A stretch of 64,000 nucleotides of DNA from Membranipora membranacea (taxonomy: Eukaryota; Bryozoa; Gymnolaemata; Cheilostomatida; Membraniporidae), in contig OU612074.1 in NCBI GenBank assembly GCA_914767715.1, positions 3,799,501-3,863,500 of the forward strand, in the 5' to 3' direction. Under the pieces are notes generated by a model. That model was not told where the DNA came from, did no database searches, and saw only the letters and a program-made list of their open reading frames with translations. Every line of letters begins with the position of its first letter. Positions within the stretch are counted from its first letter, which is position 1. Positions 61,858-64,000 of the stretch are shown here, piece after piece. Both the position numbers and the translations under genes were made by a program.

Positions 61858-63258
61858 GTCATCACCATAGAGTTATTATATACTCTAGAGTGGACAATGT
61901 GTACAAAAATAGCATCAGTTTTTGTCCTACTTAATTATTGTGAAATCCATGACGCGACGCAATCTGGTTGTGCATGGCTAGTGCCTGTATCATATAACTT
62001 ATCATTGAGAATATACGTATTGAGTATGGAAATTTAGATTTTTAGAGCGCTTAGAGCCATTTTTTTGGAAATTCTTTTATGTGACACTATGTGGATCACT
62101 TGCAGGTGTTCTCACTTTCAATTCTATGACGCAACAAAATCTGGTTGTGCGTGGATAGTGCATGAATCATTGACTTTATCATTGAAAATATTAGAATTTG
62201 ACACACAAATTTATTGTTTATGGAACACTTATAGCCATTTTTTCAGAGAATCTCACATGTAGCACCAATTACATCACCTGCAGGTATTTTCTCTTCCAGT
62301 CAGTATAAAAATTTTTCTTATTCTCCCATTAAAATAAGCCAAATATAAACCGCAAACACATGAGCTTAAGTCGCAATGACAGGGCTTGCTGTTTTCTGCC
62401 AGTTCCCAGGCATTTAACTTTGTCTTTCTGACTAAAATGTTACATCCTCAGTGAGTTCATTTTATCTGTCTGCTATTATGACTTCCAATTATACAAGGTG
62501 TACAAGTAACCCGTGGTTAAATAATTTTCAGCTTGAAGATCTCGGGTTTTGGTTTGGCTATGTCATTTAAAGCTCCTAATTCCCTCTTCGGGGTGGCCAC
62601 TTTTTTTTTGCCGAAACTATTCAAGCCAACACAGCAGTTTAAATCAGTAAATACATAAGCTCATCTGCTGAGTCGCTGAGTATCAAGAAAACGTCGAATG
62701 GACAACTCAAGATACATGCTTGTCCAGATTGACTCGTGGCAGAAAACAGCTAGCCCTGTCATGGCAATTTAAGCTCATGTGTTTGCGGTTTATATTTGGA
62801 TTATTTTAATGGGAGAATAAGGAAATTCTCATACTGACTGGAAGAGAAAATACCTGCAGGTGATGTAAATGATGTTACATGTGAGATTCTCTGAAAAAAA
62901 TGGCTATAAGTGCTCAATAAACTAAATTTGTATGTCAAATTCTAATATTTTCAATGATAAAGTCAATGATTCATGCCCTATCCACGCACAACCAGATTTT
63001 GTTGCGTAATAGAATTGAAAGTGAGAATACCTGCAAGTGATCCACATAGTGTCACCTAATAATTTCCGAAAAAAATTTCTAAGCGTTCTAAAAATCTAAA
63101 TTTCCATACTCAATACGTATATTCTCAATGATAGTTATATGATACAGGCACTAGCCATGCACAACCAGATTGCGTTGTGTCATGGATTTCGCAATTATTA
63201 AGTAGGACGTTTTTAGCACTGCATTGTCCACTCTAGAGTATATAATAACTCTATGGTC
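61858..63258. mobile_element. 1.4 kb foldback element
   Basis: Arms of about 540 bp (61858-62402 and 62732-63258) are reverse complements, with a ~330 bp loop. The outer ends are around CCATAGAGTTATTATATACTC and the inner ends around GGCAGAAAACAG. Each arm contains two related subrepeats about 177 bp apart (CGCAATCTGGTTGTGC at 61957 and AAAATCTGGTTGTGCG at 62135). No coding capacity. Flanking duplications are unclear. Confidence 0.82.
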
Positions 63259-63302
63259 ATCACTCACAGGCAAATGCTTGATAGAGGTAAATTTTATGAT
63301 GA

Positions 63303-63970
63303 ATGAATGGGGTGGTTGTTTTCACGCGGCTCGTGAACCTGCAAAGAATGACATATTATAACCCATTGTGCCATTGTGCCATTGTGTCCATCCAAAATTT
63401 GCTACACAGTCCCCTCATAACAATCACACTAGGGCTGCAAAATTATAATTTATTCTGCTTGAGACTTTTTGACAGATAATCTTTATAAGACAGCTTGGGG
63501 GTGGTTGTTTTCGCGCAGCTAAAGCAATGGGTCAAAATGCAATGGGAAAATGTTTAGTGCGATAAGTATTGTAGTAGAAACTTGTTCAGGACTCACACTA
63601 ACAAAGATTGAAAAGCAGTGTTTCTCCAGACAGACGTGGGGGGGAGTTTTTTCACGCGGGTTATAGGGCTACTGTGGAATGCAAATAACCTGTTACTTTC
63701 ATTAAATTGCGATCCATCCATCTGAAAATCAACAAGTAGCATCATTATGACATTAATACATGGCTGTAAAATAAAATAAGATTACAATAGTAATTATTGA
63801 ACATACAGTTCATATAAGCTAATGTAGGGTGGTTGTTTTCGCGGCTTGAGCGATCATTTTCAGCTCAAAATTGATCGTCTCTCACAGGCAAATGCTTGGC
63901 ACATACAGTTCATAAAAGTAACTCTTGTGGCATGGTTGTTTTCTCATGGCTTCAGCAAAAGCTTTGTTGA
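63303..63970. repeat. Degenerate repeat array around GGTTGTTTTCGCG
   Basis: The word GTGGTTGTTTTC followed by a CGCGGCT-like block occurs at about 63312, 63501, 63828 and, weaker, 63651 and 63932. CACAGGCAAATGCTTG recurs at about 63265 and 63884, and ACATACAGTTCATA at about 63802 and 63901. Spacing is irregular (about 100-190 bp). The array continues to the edge of the window. Confidence 0.6.
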
Positions 63971-64000
63971 GGTGTAGCAAAAACTGTGGCCTTAGCTCAA

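Overview
The window is nuclear DNA from an animal, most likely an invertebrate. It is AT-rich, its genes are split by spliceosomal introns (GT-AG, one GC-AG), and it carries RING/B-box/coiled-coil/beta-propeller (TRIM-like) proteins, a secreted leucine-rich-repeat (LRR) protein, a BEL/Pao retrotransposon, a LINE, tRNA-derived SINEs and many hairpin MITEs. The exact lineage cannot be read from the sequence alone.

Layout. Positions ~1.70-13.15 kb and ~13.15-23.47 kb are two adjacent direct copies (A and B) of one segment. Each copy holds a JmjC-domain oxygenase gene on + and a TRIM-like gene on -, in convergent orientation. A third, older TRIM paralogue (C, -) follows at 24.5-30.0 kb. The three TRIM genes have the same seven coding exons with the same intron phases. 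They join in frame to 610, 605 and 608 residues. An LRR protein with signal peptide and hydrophobic tail (415 residues, six exons, -) lies at 31.7-36.2 kb. The stretch 36.2-48.8 kb has no gene I can support and is rich in hairpin repeats. A decayed BEL/Pao element lies at 48.9-54.8 kb. A second, incomplete LRR gene (+) has exons from 56.6 to 61.4 kb. A 1.4 kb foldback element and a degenerate repeat array end the window.

Main observations. (1) Each TRIM gene has two kappaB-like sites upstream of its start (GGGGAGTCCCC or GGGGAATCCCC, plus GGGAATTCCCC or GGGAAATCCC). They are kept in paralogue C, whose other upstream sequence has drifted. (2) TRIM A and B are nearly identical, introns included, from the RING through the coiled coil. 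The similarity breaks at the end of exon 5, and the propeller (sensor) exons are strongly different. With the kappaB sites and the neighbouring LRR genes, this suggests an inducible, diversifying recognition cluster, perhaps immune; that is inference. (3) A family of palindromic insertions with ACAGAGTA-type ends ranges from a 702 bp foldback down to 29 bp units that are just two ends joined, flanked by 8 bp direct repeats. (4) The A/B pair acts as a natural empty-site test: LINE, SINE, MITE and inverted-repeat insertions each occur in one copy only.

How the genes may work together: the TRIM proteins look like cytoplasmic E3 ubiquitin ligases with a C-terminal beta-propeller for ligand binding. 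The JmjC protein is a probable Fe(II)/2-oxoglutarate hydroxylase. The LRR proteins are one surface or secreted form and one probably intracellular form. No direct functional link is shown by the sequence.
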